A DNA stretch of 7,014 bases from an uncultured Rhodocyclaceae bacterium (GTDB lineage Bacteria; Pseudomonadota; Gammaproteobacteria; Burkholderiales; Rhodocyclaceae): contig CALAGF010000013.1 in assembly GCA_937892345.1 (NCBI GenBank), positions 1-7,014 of the forward strand. The letters run 5' to 3'. Position numbers and translations under genes: made by a program. The notes below the pieces were generated by a model that saw only the letters and a program-made list of their open reading frames with translations, had not been told where the DNA came from and searched no databases. Of this stretch, positions 1 through 6,503 are shown piece after piece. The number at the start of each line of letters is the position of its first letter. The stretch's first letter is position 1.

Positions 1-752
1 CTTCCAGGGCTTACCGTACCGGGAGTGTGGTGGATTATCGCGGCAACTGGTGGCGCGGCCCGACGCAATTTCAGTTTGGCGGCGATCCGAACATGCCATC
101 GGAGCGGATGGATACGCTGGAAGTCGGCTATCTCGGTGATTGGCGCGATCTGCGCATGAGTCTCGATGTGCGCCTGTTCCAGGAAAAAGTGTTCAACCGC
201 CTGCTGGTGATCGATCAGGACATCCGTTCTTCGCTGATTCCCGACTCGATGGCGGCAATTCAGGATATCCGGATGCGCGGACTGGAGTTTCAGTTCAAGT
301 GGCAGGTTTTCGACGCGACCCGGCTGCTCCTGAACCAGTCCTTCATTCGAGCCGATGCCAGCTTTACCGAAGAGGCGCTGGCCAATGCCTGGAACACCCT
401 GTCACTCTGGGACCCGAGCAAACGCGAAGCCATCGAGGAACTGGCTGAGCGCGGTGCGCCGCGTCATGCGACTTCCCTGCTGCTGATCCAGAAACTGCCG
501 TGGTCGATGGATTTGACGTTGGCAGGCTACTGGCAGGACACGTCGAAGTGGTCGGTCAACACCTGGGCGGAAAAATATTTCCGCTTTGACGCCAAGCTGG
601 CCTACCCCTTCAATCTGGGCGGGCGGAAAGGCGAGGTCGCCTATGTTGGCCAATCATTGAATGGCGGACACCCGGAATACAAGGCTTACGGTGATTTGGC
701 GGCACGGATCGTTGATCGCCGCCAGTGGATTACCCTGCGACTCGATTTCTGA
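1..752 (+). CDS. TonB-dependent outer-membrane receptor, C-terminal part (5' end outside window)
   Basis: The reading frame is open from the left edge (first full codon at position 3) to TGA at 750-752, giving about 249 residues. This is roughly the last third of a TonB-dependent receptor, a family usually 600-800 residues long. The GTG at 27 is an internal codon, because the frame continues upstream with SRAYRTGSVV, a barrel-strand pattern of the family. Supporting features are the SERMDTLEVGYLGDW segment, a common receptor signature of the form 'PE...TLEVGY', alternating hydrophobic/aromatic beta strands, and a C-terminal strand ending WITLRLDF. The terminal Phe is the outer-membrane insertion signal. 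The plug domain and TonB box are not visible, so the substrate cannot be read; siderophore, corrinoid or another ligand are all possible. It converges on the GGDEF/EAL gene. Receptor identity is firm; ligand is unknown. Confidence 0.88.
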   Translation, partial: SRAYRTGSVVDYRGNWWRGPTQFQFGGDPNMPSERMDTLEVGYLGDWRDLRMSLDVRLFQEKVFNRLLVIDQDIRSSLIPDSMAAIQDIRMRGLEFQFKWQVFDATRLLLNQSFIRADASFTEEALANAWNTLSLWDPSKREAIEELAERGAPRHATSLLLIQKLPWSMDLTLAGYWQDTSKWSVNTWAEKYFRFDAKLAYPFNLGGRKGEVAYVGQSLNGGHPEYKAYGDLAARIVDRRQWITLRLDF

Positions 753-761
753 TTTTCCGGT
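753..761. other. 9-bp convergent intergenic junction
   Basis: The receptor stop (TGA, 750-752, plus strand) and the GGDEF/EAL stop (762-764, minus strand) are separated by nine bases. No GC-rich hairpin followed by a T-run is visible on either strand, so each transcript probably reads into the 3' end of the opposing gene. Confidence 0.7.
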
Positions 762-2858
762 TCAACTGGCCGAAGGGTTTTCGAGGAAGCTTTGACGCCA
801 CTGCTCGAGAGCGATTGGCGGCATGACCAGACGGCCCTCGGCGTAGTCCACGCCCAATGCCTTCAGGCTCTCCAAATCTTCCGGTGTTTCGATGTTGCTG
901 GCGATGGAGAGGATACCCATGTCGGCGGTCACTTCCTGTACCGCCCGCAGCAGGGCAGTGGCCGCCCGATTGCCGCCCAGATCGACCGTCAGGCTGATGC
1001 TCAGCTTGATCCCCCAGGGGGAGAGATTGCGCAAATGACTGAAGGAGGCGAAGCCCCCGCCGACATCGTCAAAAACCATGCGTCCGCCCAGTTGATGCAG
1101 GCGATCCGAGAATTCGACCACGGCCTGCATCTGGCGGCTGAGGATCTCTTCCGGCACCATCAACAGCAAGCCTCGGGCAGTCATCCCGAGTAGCGCCAGC
1201 CGATCTGCCAGGCGAGCGATGAAGCCTGAGTTCGCGATGGTGGCGCTTGAAATCGGAACGATGCAGTGCAAGGGACGCTGGCGTTGTGCCGACTGACTGA
1301 GTGTGTCGATGGCGGCATCGACCAGTCGCTGGTCGATCAGGGTCGCAAAGTCGTAACGCTGGGCAGCCTCGATCAGGGCCGAGAGCACAATCGGCGGGTG
1401 GTCGGCCTCGATCAGTTCTGCGGTCAACTCGATCACTTGGCCAAAAATCCCCGCGCTTTGCAGGCGATGCAGCGGTAGTGCCTGAATGCGCAAGCGATCT
1501 TCATTCAGGGCGCTGCGAATGCGTCCGGCCCAGTTGCTCGCCTCTTGTCGCCGTTCGGGTACCTGAGTGACAGCCTGCACGCACACCTGATTGCGACCGC
1601 TTTCCTTGGCGCGCTGACAGCCGGCATCGGCAACCGCCACCAGTTCGGTCAAGTTCCGGATCTGACGATTGGCGGTGCTCATGCCGATACTGGCGCCAAT
1701 GGAGAAAATCTTGTCCTGGCAAATGAAACGATAGGCTGCGGTCAGGGCGCACAGATCGTTGGCCACCTGAAGCGCCAGGTTGCCGGTGCAGCCGGTCAGG
1801 ATGACGCCAAATTCGTCACCGCCCAGGCGGGCGAGTACATCGTTCTCGCGCAGACGACCGCCGAACAGCTTGGCAACCTGGCGCAAGAGCTCATCGCCGG
1901 CCAGATGGCCGCACTGGTCGTTAACCTGCTTGAAGCGGTCAAGGTCGATAAAGAGCAGGCTGAACTCCTCGCCACCCGCTTGCACGGCAGTCACAGCACG
2001 TTCCAGTTGCAGATCGAATTCACGCCGGTTGAGCAGTCCGGTCAAGGCATCGTGGCGGGCCTGGAAGGCGAGCTGCGCGGTCGCTTCTTCGATGCGCGCC
2101 TGCATGGACTGGTGAACTTCCTCAAGGTGAGTGGCCATCTCGTTGAAACCGTGTTCGAGAATGCCGAGCTCACCCGACGACAGATTGGGTACGCGAACAT
2201 CCAGCTGGCCCTGGCGCATTCGGCGGACAGCTTCGACCAGACGCATCACCGGGCTGGCCAGCGTGCCGGCCATGGCCAGGGCCAGCGGGGCCAGCATGAT
2301 CAGCCCGAAGGCAACAATCAAGGCGCCTCGCTGAACAAGGTCGTGCTGGCGTTTGCCGAGTTCGACCTTGTCCAGTTCGACAAAAACCTGGCCAATGCCG
2401 TTGATTTCCGGTTCTGTGCTCTCGAGCATGGGCTCGAACAAGGAGTCGGCTTCATTCTGCGAGCGCAGGACCGGGGCACCGAATGCGATCCAGTCAGCGG
2501 TTTCAATGATTTCGCCCGCATGAATCAGTGGCTCGCGCAGGCGTTCCGGCGTCAGCGATACCCGGCCGCTGGCTGCGAGGACACGCCCTTTGCGGTTGAT
2601 AATGATCACGGCCTTGACGCCAGGCTCCTGCACACTGGCCTGAGCCAAAGCCTGCAAGCTTTCGGTCTGCCCGGAAATGATCCCGAATTCGCTGATTGGT
2701 GAAAGCTTGCGGACCATGGACAGTCCCTTGAGGTGCAGATCGCCTTCCAGCGTTCGTACTGCGGTGACCGTGAAATAGGCCACCAGCACAATGGCGATCA
2801 GGGCACTCGGCAACAAGGTCAGCAAGAGCAATCGATGGCGCAGGGTCAGGCGGTTCAT
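762..2858 (-). CDS. Membrane c-di-GMP signalling protein: periplasmic sensor, HAMP, intact GGDEF, degenerate EAL
   Basis: 698 residues. TM1 is about 11-35, the periplasmic region about 36-175, TM2 about 178-200, HAMP about 200-253 running into a short coiled linker, GGDEF about 262-428 and an EAL-like domain about 450-690. The periplasmic part resembles the BarA-type sensor fold (sCache_4, formerly DUF2222) by its SEFGI segment and layout; this is tentative. The cyclase looks active: DLDRFKQVND at 305-314 includes metal ligand D305, the GGDEF signature is at 346-350, and an RxxD inhibitory site (R337, D340) lies five residues before it. The EAL domain is eroded. The EAL motif reads ELT at 477-479, with the following Arg lost; the usual Asn of the 'NLS' strand is P535; the Glu of the 'E-x-T-E' strand appears to be M567; but D597-D598, K618 and E657 remain. 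It probably makes c-di-GMP and binds rather than hydrolyses it. The ATG overlaps the stop of the upstream binding-protein gene (ATGA). Confidence 0.93.
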   Translation of the reverse strand: MNRLTLRHRLLLLTLLPSALIAIVLVAYFTVTAVRTLEGDLHLKGLSMVRKLSPISEFGIISGQTESLQALAQASVQEPGVKAVIIINRKGRVLAASGRVSLTPERLREPLIHAGEIIETADWIAFGAPVLRSQNEADSLFEPMLESTEPEINGIGQVFVELDKVELGKRQHDLVQRGALIVAFGLIMLAPLALAMAGTLASPVMRLVEAVRRMRQGQLDVRVPNLSSGELGILEHGFNEMATHLEEVHQSMQARIEEATAQLAFQARHDALTGLLNRREFDLQLERAVTAVQAGGEEFSLLFIDLDRFKQVNDQCGHLAGDELLRQVAKLFGGRLRENDVLARLGGDEFGVILTGCTGNLALQVANDLCALTAAYRFICQDKIFSIGASIGMSTANRQIRNLTELVAVADAGCQRAKESGRNQVCVQAVTQVPERRQEASNWAGRIRSALNEDRLRIQALPLHRLQSAGIFGQVIELTAELIEADHPPIVLSALIEAAQRYDFATLIDQRLVDAAIDTLSQSAQRQRPLHCIVPISSATIANSGFIARLADRLALLGMTARGLLLMVPEEILSRQMQAVVEFSDRLHQLGGRMVFDDVGGGFASFSHLRNLSPWGIKLSISLTVDLGGNRAATALLRAVQEVTADMGILSIASNIETPEDLESLKALGVDYAEGRLVMPPIALEQWRQSFLENPSAS

Positions 2859-3757
2859 CGCGGCTCCTTTTCGGCCAGCATGGCGCGACGCAATTCGGTT
2901 TCGTCCGGCAGGCGGATGCCCAGCGCGTCAGCAACGTGAGGATTGATGCTGATCGCGAACTGGGTGGGTGACATCGCGGGTGGCAGATTGGCACCGCTGA
3001 CCAGCAGCAGGTCGGCCGCCTGACGGGCGATTTGTGCGGGATCGGAATAAATGCCGGCAAGTGCGCCGGCTTGAACCAGCGATTGGGAAAAGGCAACGAC
3101 CGGTTTCTTCATGCGGTAACTGGTCATCAGGATGCCCTTGATCTGGTCGCGGCGGAAAATGTTGCTGTCGGGGACTGCCAGCAGCGCCCCATTACGCGCC
3201 AGCAAACTTGCCAGTTCCGGAAGCAGTTCGCGTTCGCTCACGTCAAGCCCGTTGAGTTGCAGGCCGGCGGCGGCAAAAACGGTACGTGCGGTGGCGTGCA
3301 GGGAGCGGCTATCGCCGCTGTAGATCATGGCGATTTGCGTTTCCCGGGGGAGCAGGTGGCGAATGAAGCTGGCCTGACGGCTTGCGGGCTGGTCCAGATA
3401 GATCGCGCTGACCCGACCACGGCTGTGCCCGGATTCCGCGAGGGTGCGTTCAAAGCTCTGGCGCGGCAGCAAGGTGGCCAGGATCGGCAGGTTGGTGTTT
3501 TGTTTCAGTGCCTGACGGAAAGCTTCGCTGCCGGTGGTGATGATCAGGTCCACCGATCGCGAGGGCGTCGGATTTTCCGGTGTGCCGCGTTCGCTGATGC
3601 GCCAACTGCTGTTGTCCAGCGCAGTCTCCAGTGCACGTGCGAAATCGGCGTAGGGTCCGCCCGGCTGACTCTCGATCAGCAGGACGCTGCCGGCCAGCAG
3701 ATTGCCGGTCCAGCCAAGCAGCATGAAAATCAGGAAGGAACGCAGCAATCGGGGCAT
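2855..3757 (-). CDS. Periplasmic ABC_sub_bind-family binding protein, orphan
   Basis: 300 residues from the ATG at 3757; an in-frame TTG at 3793 would add 12 residues before a clear signal peptide and is less likely, although neither start has a good ribosome site. The signal peptide is about 1-22: basic MPRLLR, then a hydrophobic core. The mature part fits ABC_sub_bind (PF04392, TrpX-like), a two-lobed fold of 280-330 residues. Visible signs are an early SVLLIES strand, DLIITTGSEAF (70-80), the DQPASRQASFIRHLLP helix (122-137), AVPDSNIF (194-201), KKPVVAFSQSLVQAGALAGI (217-236), and a C-terminal INPHVADALGIRLP (271-284). No permease or ATPase gene is adjacent; instead its stop overlaps the start of a GGDEF/EAL receptor by 4 nt. 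A role as the ligand-sensing partner of that receptor is therefore inferred, not shown. The ligand is unknown. Confidence 0.85.
   Translation of the reverse strand: MPRLLRSFLIFMLLGWTGNLLAGSVLLIESQPGGPYADFARALETALDNSSWRISERGTPENPTPSRSVDLIITTGSEAFRQALKQNTNLPILATLLPRQSFERTLAESGHSRGRVSAIYLDQPASRQASFIRHLLPRETQIAMIYSGDSRSLHATARTVFAAAGLQLNGLDVSERELLPELASLLARNGALLAVPDSNIFRRDQIKGILMTSYRMKKPVVAFSQSLVQAGALAGIYSDPAQIARQAADLLLVSGANLPPAMSPTQFAISINPHVADALGIRLPDETELRRAMLAEKEPR
2864..2869 (-). promoter_or_regulatory. Shine-Dalgarno site for the GGDEF/EAL gene
   Basis: On the minus strand AAGGAG lies 5 nt before the ATG at 2858-2856, inside the end of the upstream gene. It fixes this start and is the clearest ribosome binding site in the window; the other minus-strand starts visible here have weak or no such site. 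Confidence 0.8.
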
Positions 3758-3799
3758 GGCGGGCAGTTTGCCGTAGCCTGCTGGTGCGGGCAATGGCTA
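3758..3799 (-). other. Short gap between the BtuF-like pair and the sensory gene pair
   Basis: 42 bp between the TAA of the BtuF-like gene and the preferred ATG of the binding-protein gene. It holds a short inverted pair (TTGCC...GGCAA on the minus strand) with no T-run after it, and no recognisable -35/-10 pair. Read-through from the cobalamin genes is therefore possible; a promoter inside the end of the BtuF-like gene cannot be excluded. Confidence 0.5.
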
Positions 3800-4618
3800 T
3801 TACCCGTCATGCGGCGAATTGCCGCTGGCATCGGCGAAAATTTTCAGCAATGCGGGCAGGCCTTCACTGATCGCCACCGGCCCCGGTGTCAGGATGATGG
3901 CGGACTTGATTTCATGCATGGCATGGGTGTTGACCGCAGGAATGGCTTGCCAGCCGGGGCGGGCCGCGACGCGCTCCGGGCGGAAGTGCTTGCCGCACCA
4001 CGAGCCGATGATGATGTCGGGCGCCGCAGCGATCACCGCTTCCGGCGTTGGTCGTCTATCCTTGGCCAGCGGTGAGCGCGCCTGTTCGGCAAAGACATCT
4101 TCGCCACCGGCGATTTCAATCAGCTCCGACGCCCAGCGGATGCCGCTGATCAGCGGTTCGTCCCATTCCTCGAAATAGACGCGCGGTTTCTTGCCAGTGA
4201 GCGCGAAGCGTTTGGCGGCGATCGCGCGAGCGTCAGCAATTTGCTTTTCCAGCCCGGCAACGATCTCCAGTGCCCGTGCTTCCGCGCCCACCAGCCGGCC
4301 GACGGTCTCGATCATGCCGAGAATGTCCTCGACGCTGCGGGTATTGAAGGCGTACACCGGAATGCCGGCCTTGATCAGGTCGCGGGAAATCTCACTCTGC
4401 AGATCAGAGAAAGTCAGCACCAGATCCGGCGTCACCGCCAGAATTTTTTCGATGTCGCCGCTGGTAAAGGCAAACACCTTGGGCTTTTCCTTGCGCGCCT
4501 CGGGCGGGCGCACGGTATAGCCGGAAATGCCGACGATGCGGTCCTGTTCGCCCAGTGCGTAGAGCACTTCAACGGTTTCGGTGGTCAGGCAGACGATGCG
4601 TTGCGGTAGACGGGCCAT
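3800..4618 (-). CDS. Signal-less BtuF-like (PF01497) cobalamin-binding protein, probably cytosolic
   Basis: 272 residues from the ATG at 4618. The frame stays open upstream to 4792, but that 58-residue extension is Arg/Pro/His-rich, unlike any family start, and lies in the 3' end of the preceding gene. From the ATG the protein goes directly into the first strand of the fold (RIVCLTTETVEVLYALG, 7-23), with no signal peptide or lipobox. Further family marks are SGYTVRPPEA (32-41), VTPDLVLTFSDLQ (62-74), YFEEWDEPLISGIRW (148-162), ELIEIAGGEDVF (165-176), SWCGKHFRPERV (206-217) and IILTPGPVAISEGL (241-254). Proteins of this form recur in proteobacterial cobalamin clusters and are annotated as cobalamin-binding proteins. 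Its ATG follows the btuF stop by 5 nt, so the pair is probably coupled. Function could be intracellular corrinoid holding or delivery; this is inferred. Fold assignment is strong, cytosolic location likely. Confidence 0.85.
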   Translation of the reverse strand: MARLPQRIVCLTTETVEVLYALGEQDRIVGISGYTVRPPEARKEKPKVFAFTSGDIEKILAVTPDLVLTFSDLQSEISRDLIKAGIPVYAFNTRSVEDILGMIETVGRLVGAEARALEIVAGLEKQIADARAIAAKRFALTGKKPRVYFEEWDEPLISGIRWASELIEIAGGEDVFAEQARSPLAKDRRPTPEAVIAAAPDIIIGSWCGKHFRPERVAARPGWQAIPAVNTHAMHEIKSAIILTPGPVAISEGLPALLKIFADASGNSPHDG

Positions 4619-4623
4619 GATGC

Positions 4624-5514
4624 TCACTTTTGCGGCCGACGGCTGCGCGCCACATCGAGATGGGCGCACAGCTTTTCGGCGCCGTCGAGGATGCGCGGCG
4701 TATGGCGCTGCATGATGTCGGGGTTGATGTGAAAGAGGTTGTCGCGCTTGACGGCGGTCATGCGCGTCCATTTGTCCCAGTCGTGCAGCCATTCCGGTTT
4801 CGCGTCGCCCATCCCGGTGGCGACAATCACTTCCGGGTCGGCGGCCAGCACCGCTTCAACCGTGACATTCGGCGCCATCTGCGGCAACTGCCCAAAGACG
4901 TTTTCGCCACCGCAGAGCTTGATCGCGTCACTGATGATCTGCGGTCCGCCGACCGTCATCAGCGGGGTTTTCCAGATCTGGTAGAAAGTACGAATGCGCG
5001 CTTTGCCGGCGTTGGCGGTTTGCAGTGCGGCCAGTCGCTGGCGGAAGCGCTCGGCAGCAGGTTTGGCGATCTGCTCGCTGCCTGCCATGCGTCCCAGTTG
5101 TTCGAGTTGCTGGGCAACGTGGGCCATGGTGTTGGGCTGCGAGACAAAGACCGTCAGCCCGAGTGCCTTCAGTTTATCGATCTGCGGCATGTTGTTGCCG
5201 CTTTGCCAAGCCAGCACCAGATCGGGCTTGAGCGCGGCAACGGCCTCCAGATCCACCCTTGAATAGCCGCCAACACGCGGCACTTGCTTTGCTTCCGGCG
5301 GGTAGTCGCTGTAATCCACGGTGCCCACCAGCTTGCTGCCGGCACCCGCCGCATACAGACTTTCAGCGATATGCGGGGCGAGGGCGACGATGCGCCGGGC
5401 CGGTGCGGCAAGACGGACCGTCGCGCCGGTATCGTCTTTGAGCAGGATTTCGGCGCGTGCGGTGGGGGCAGCGATCAGTGCTGCGGTCAACGCGATCCAG
5501 AGCGTGTTTTTCAT
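4624..5514 (-). CDS. btuF: Periplasmic corrinoid-binding protein BtuF
   Basis: 296 residues from the ATG at 5514, which overlaps the stop of cobD in an ATGA; a GTG four codons upstream is in frame but less likely. Signal peptide is about 1-21 (MKNTLWIALTAALIAAPTARA, cleavage expected after ARA), so the product is exported and soluble. The mature protein is a PF01497 fold of the usual length. It shares with E. coli BtuF the YSDYPPEA segment (68-75), KPDLVLAWQSGN (96-107), the CGGENVF strand-turn (201-207), and the C-terminal TPRILDGAEKLCAHL (272-286) matching 'SPRIILAAQQLCNAL'. It should capture cobalamin or cobinamide in the periplasm and hand it to a BtuCD permease. No btuC or btuD lies in this window; they may be upstream of cbiB or elsewhere. 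Being placed in a cobalamin operon favours a corrinoid over a siderophore as ligand. Confidence 0.88.
   Translation of the reverse strand: MKNTLWIALTAALIAAPTARAEILLKDDTGATVRLAAPARRIVALAPHIAESLYAAGAGSKLVGTVDYSDYPPEAKQVPRVGGYSRVDLEAVAALKPDLVLAWQSGNNMPQIDKLKALGLTVFVSQPNTMAHVAQQLEQLGRMAGSEQIAKPAAERFRQRLAALQTANAGKARIRTFYQIWKTPLMTVGGPQIISDAIKLCGGENVFGQLPQMAPNVTVEAVLAADPEVIVATGMGDAKPEWLHDWDKWTRMTAVKRDNLFHINPDIMQRHTPRILDGAEKLCAHLDVARSRRPQK
5511..5514 (-). other. ATGA start/stop overlap, cobD to btuF
   Basis: The btuF ATG (5514-5512) and the cobD TGA (5513-5511) share bases. No Shine-Dalgarno sequence precedes btuF, so translation probably depends on ribosomes finishing cobD. Confidence 0.8.
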
Positions 5515-6503
5515 TCGGGATGCCACTTTGCGAGCGCTGCGCTCAGGCGCTGCCAGCCGCTTTCGTCAGCGGGCAGCCCGAAGCGCAGCAGGGGTTGTTG
5601 ATCGAAACGGCGCGTCAGGATTGCGCTTTGCGCCAGGTGTTCGTGCAGGGCATCGCTGTGTGCACTGTGCAGGGTGGCAAACAAGCCGGTCGATTTGACG
5701 TTGCCCAGCGGTTCGAGCAGTGCGTGCAGGCGTTGGCTTTCGGCCAGCAAGCGCTGCCGCATGGCGTCTTGCCAGTGCCGGTCGGAGAGTGCCAGCGTGG
5801 CGGCAGCGCGGGCCGGGCCGGACAGTGTCCACGGCCCCATCGCATCGGCCATGCGCTCCCGGATGTCGGCCGCGGCAAACAGGAAGCCGACGCGGATCCC
5901 GGCCAGCCCGAAGAATTTGCCCAGCGAACGGAAGACGATCAGGTTCGGGGCGTCACTGGTGCCGGCAAGCGGCGTCAGGCTCTGTTCCGGCGTGACATCC
6001 ATGAAGGCTTCGTCGACGATCAGCCAGCCGCCGCGCTTTTTCAGCTTGTCGGCAGCGTCGACCGCGAGATCGCGCGGATGGCCGTCAGCCGTTGGATTAT
6101 TCGGATTGCACAGCAGTACATAGGGCGTGGCGGCTGTCAGGGCGCGCGGCAAGGTCGCGTTTTGCAGGAAACGGACCTTGTGGCCGGCGCGCTGCCAGGC
6201 GTGCGGATGCTCGCTGTAGATCGGGGCGATGCAGGCAACGGCTGCGCGTGGCAGCAATGCGGGAAGCCATTGAATGGCGGCTTGCGAACCGGCAACCGGC
6301 AAGCTGTTGGCGTTGCCGTAATAGGCTTCGGCAGCCGCCTCCAGACCGTCGCCGGCTTCAGGTAGCCGTTGCCAGACTGCGGGGGGCAGGGGAGGCACAG
6401 GCCAGCCGTGCGGGTTGATGCCGGTCGACAGGTCCAGCCAGTCGTTCAGCGGGATGTCGTAGCGCGCTGCGGCCTCGCGCAGGCGGCCTCCGTGGTCAAG
6501 CAT
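5511..6503 (-). CDS. cobD: L-threonine-O-3-phosphate decarboxylase (CobD; called CobC in the aerobic-pathway naming)
   Basis: 330 residues from the ATG at 6503; a TTG four codons earlier is in frame but unnecessary. It is a PLP enzyme of aminotransferase fold type I that makes (R)-1-aminopropan-2-ol phosphate, the linker of the cobalamin nucleotide loop. Visible marks are DHGGRLREAA (3-12), matching the 'HGGN.REAA' start of Salmonella CobD, STGINPHGWP (26-35), NPNNPT (133-138), the PLP-contacting VDEAF (163-167), the Schiff-base lysine K196 in FRSLGKFFGLAGIRVGF (191-207), and R307 near the C-terminus for the substrate carboxylate. Length is normal (about 330-360). It overlaps the end of cbiB by 8 nt and btuF by 4 nt, so it sits in a coupled operon, and its product is the substrate CbiB uses. 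The SLGKFFGLAG form is typical of CobD/CobC rather than HisC, which supports the call. Confidence 0.92.
   Translation of the reverse strand: MLDHGGRLREAAARYDIPLNDWLDLSTGINPHGWPVPPLPPAVWQRLPEAGDGLEAAAEAYYGNANSLPVAGSQAAIQWLPALLPRAAVACIAPIYSEHPHAWQRAGHKVRFLQNATLPRALTAATPYVLLCNPNNPTADGHPRDLAVDAADKLKKRGGWLIVDEAFMDVTPEQSLTPLAGTSDAPNLIVFRSLGKFFGLAGIRVGFLFAAADIRERMADAMGPWTLSGPARAAATLALSDRHWQDAMRQRLLAESQRLHALLEPLGNVKSTGLFATLHSAHSDALHEHLAQSAILTRRFDQQPLLRFGLPADESGWQRLSAALAKWHPE
6496..6503 (-). other. 8-nt overlap, cbiB to cobD
   Basis: The cobD ATG (6503-6501) lies inside the cbiB gene, five bases before its TGA stop (6498-6496). Only a partial GGAT-type ribosome site precedes it, which fits translational coupling of the two nucleotide-loop enzymes. 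Confidence 0.75.

Noticed and set aside
1..752. Calling the receptor BtuB because of the nearby B12 genes
   Set aside because: The visible barrel has no BtuB-specific feature, the plug is missing from the window, and the gene is on the opposite strand from the B12 operon.
754..775. Hairpin CCGGT-TCA-ACTGG as a terminator for the receptor
   Set aside because: The stem is 5 bp with one G-T pair, and no T-run follows directly.
1545..2702. 385-codon open frame on the plus strand
   Set aside because: It lies antisense to the GGDEF/EAL gene, whose domains are unmistakable, and its translation shows no recognisable domain. Long antisense frames are common in GC-rich coding DNA.
3758..3800. Possible cobalamin riboswitch fragment (GCCATTGCCCGCACCAGC on the minus strand)
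   Set aside because: Only a loose likeness to one conserved block; the region is far too short and the B12-box and other conserved elements are absent.
3800..3840. TAATAG-like -10 element before the ABC_sub_bind gene
   Set aside because: It overlaps the stop codon, matches the consensus poorly and has no -35 partner at the right distance.
3032..4075. 347-codon open frame on the plus strand
   Set aside because: It spans parts of two well-supported minus-strand genes and the gap between them; its composition is that of an antisense shadow.
4619..4792. 58-residue N-terminal extension of the signal-less BtuF homologue
   Set aside because: It overlaps the coding end of btuF, is Arg/His/Pro-rich like an out-of-frame read, and the family fold starts right at the ATG at 4618.
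5457..6365. 302-codon open frame on the plus strand
   Set aside because: It is antisense to cobD, where the PLP lysine, NPNNPT and DEAF motifs are all intact in the minus frame.
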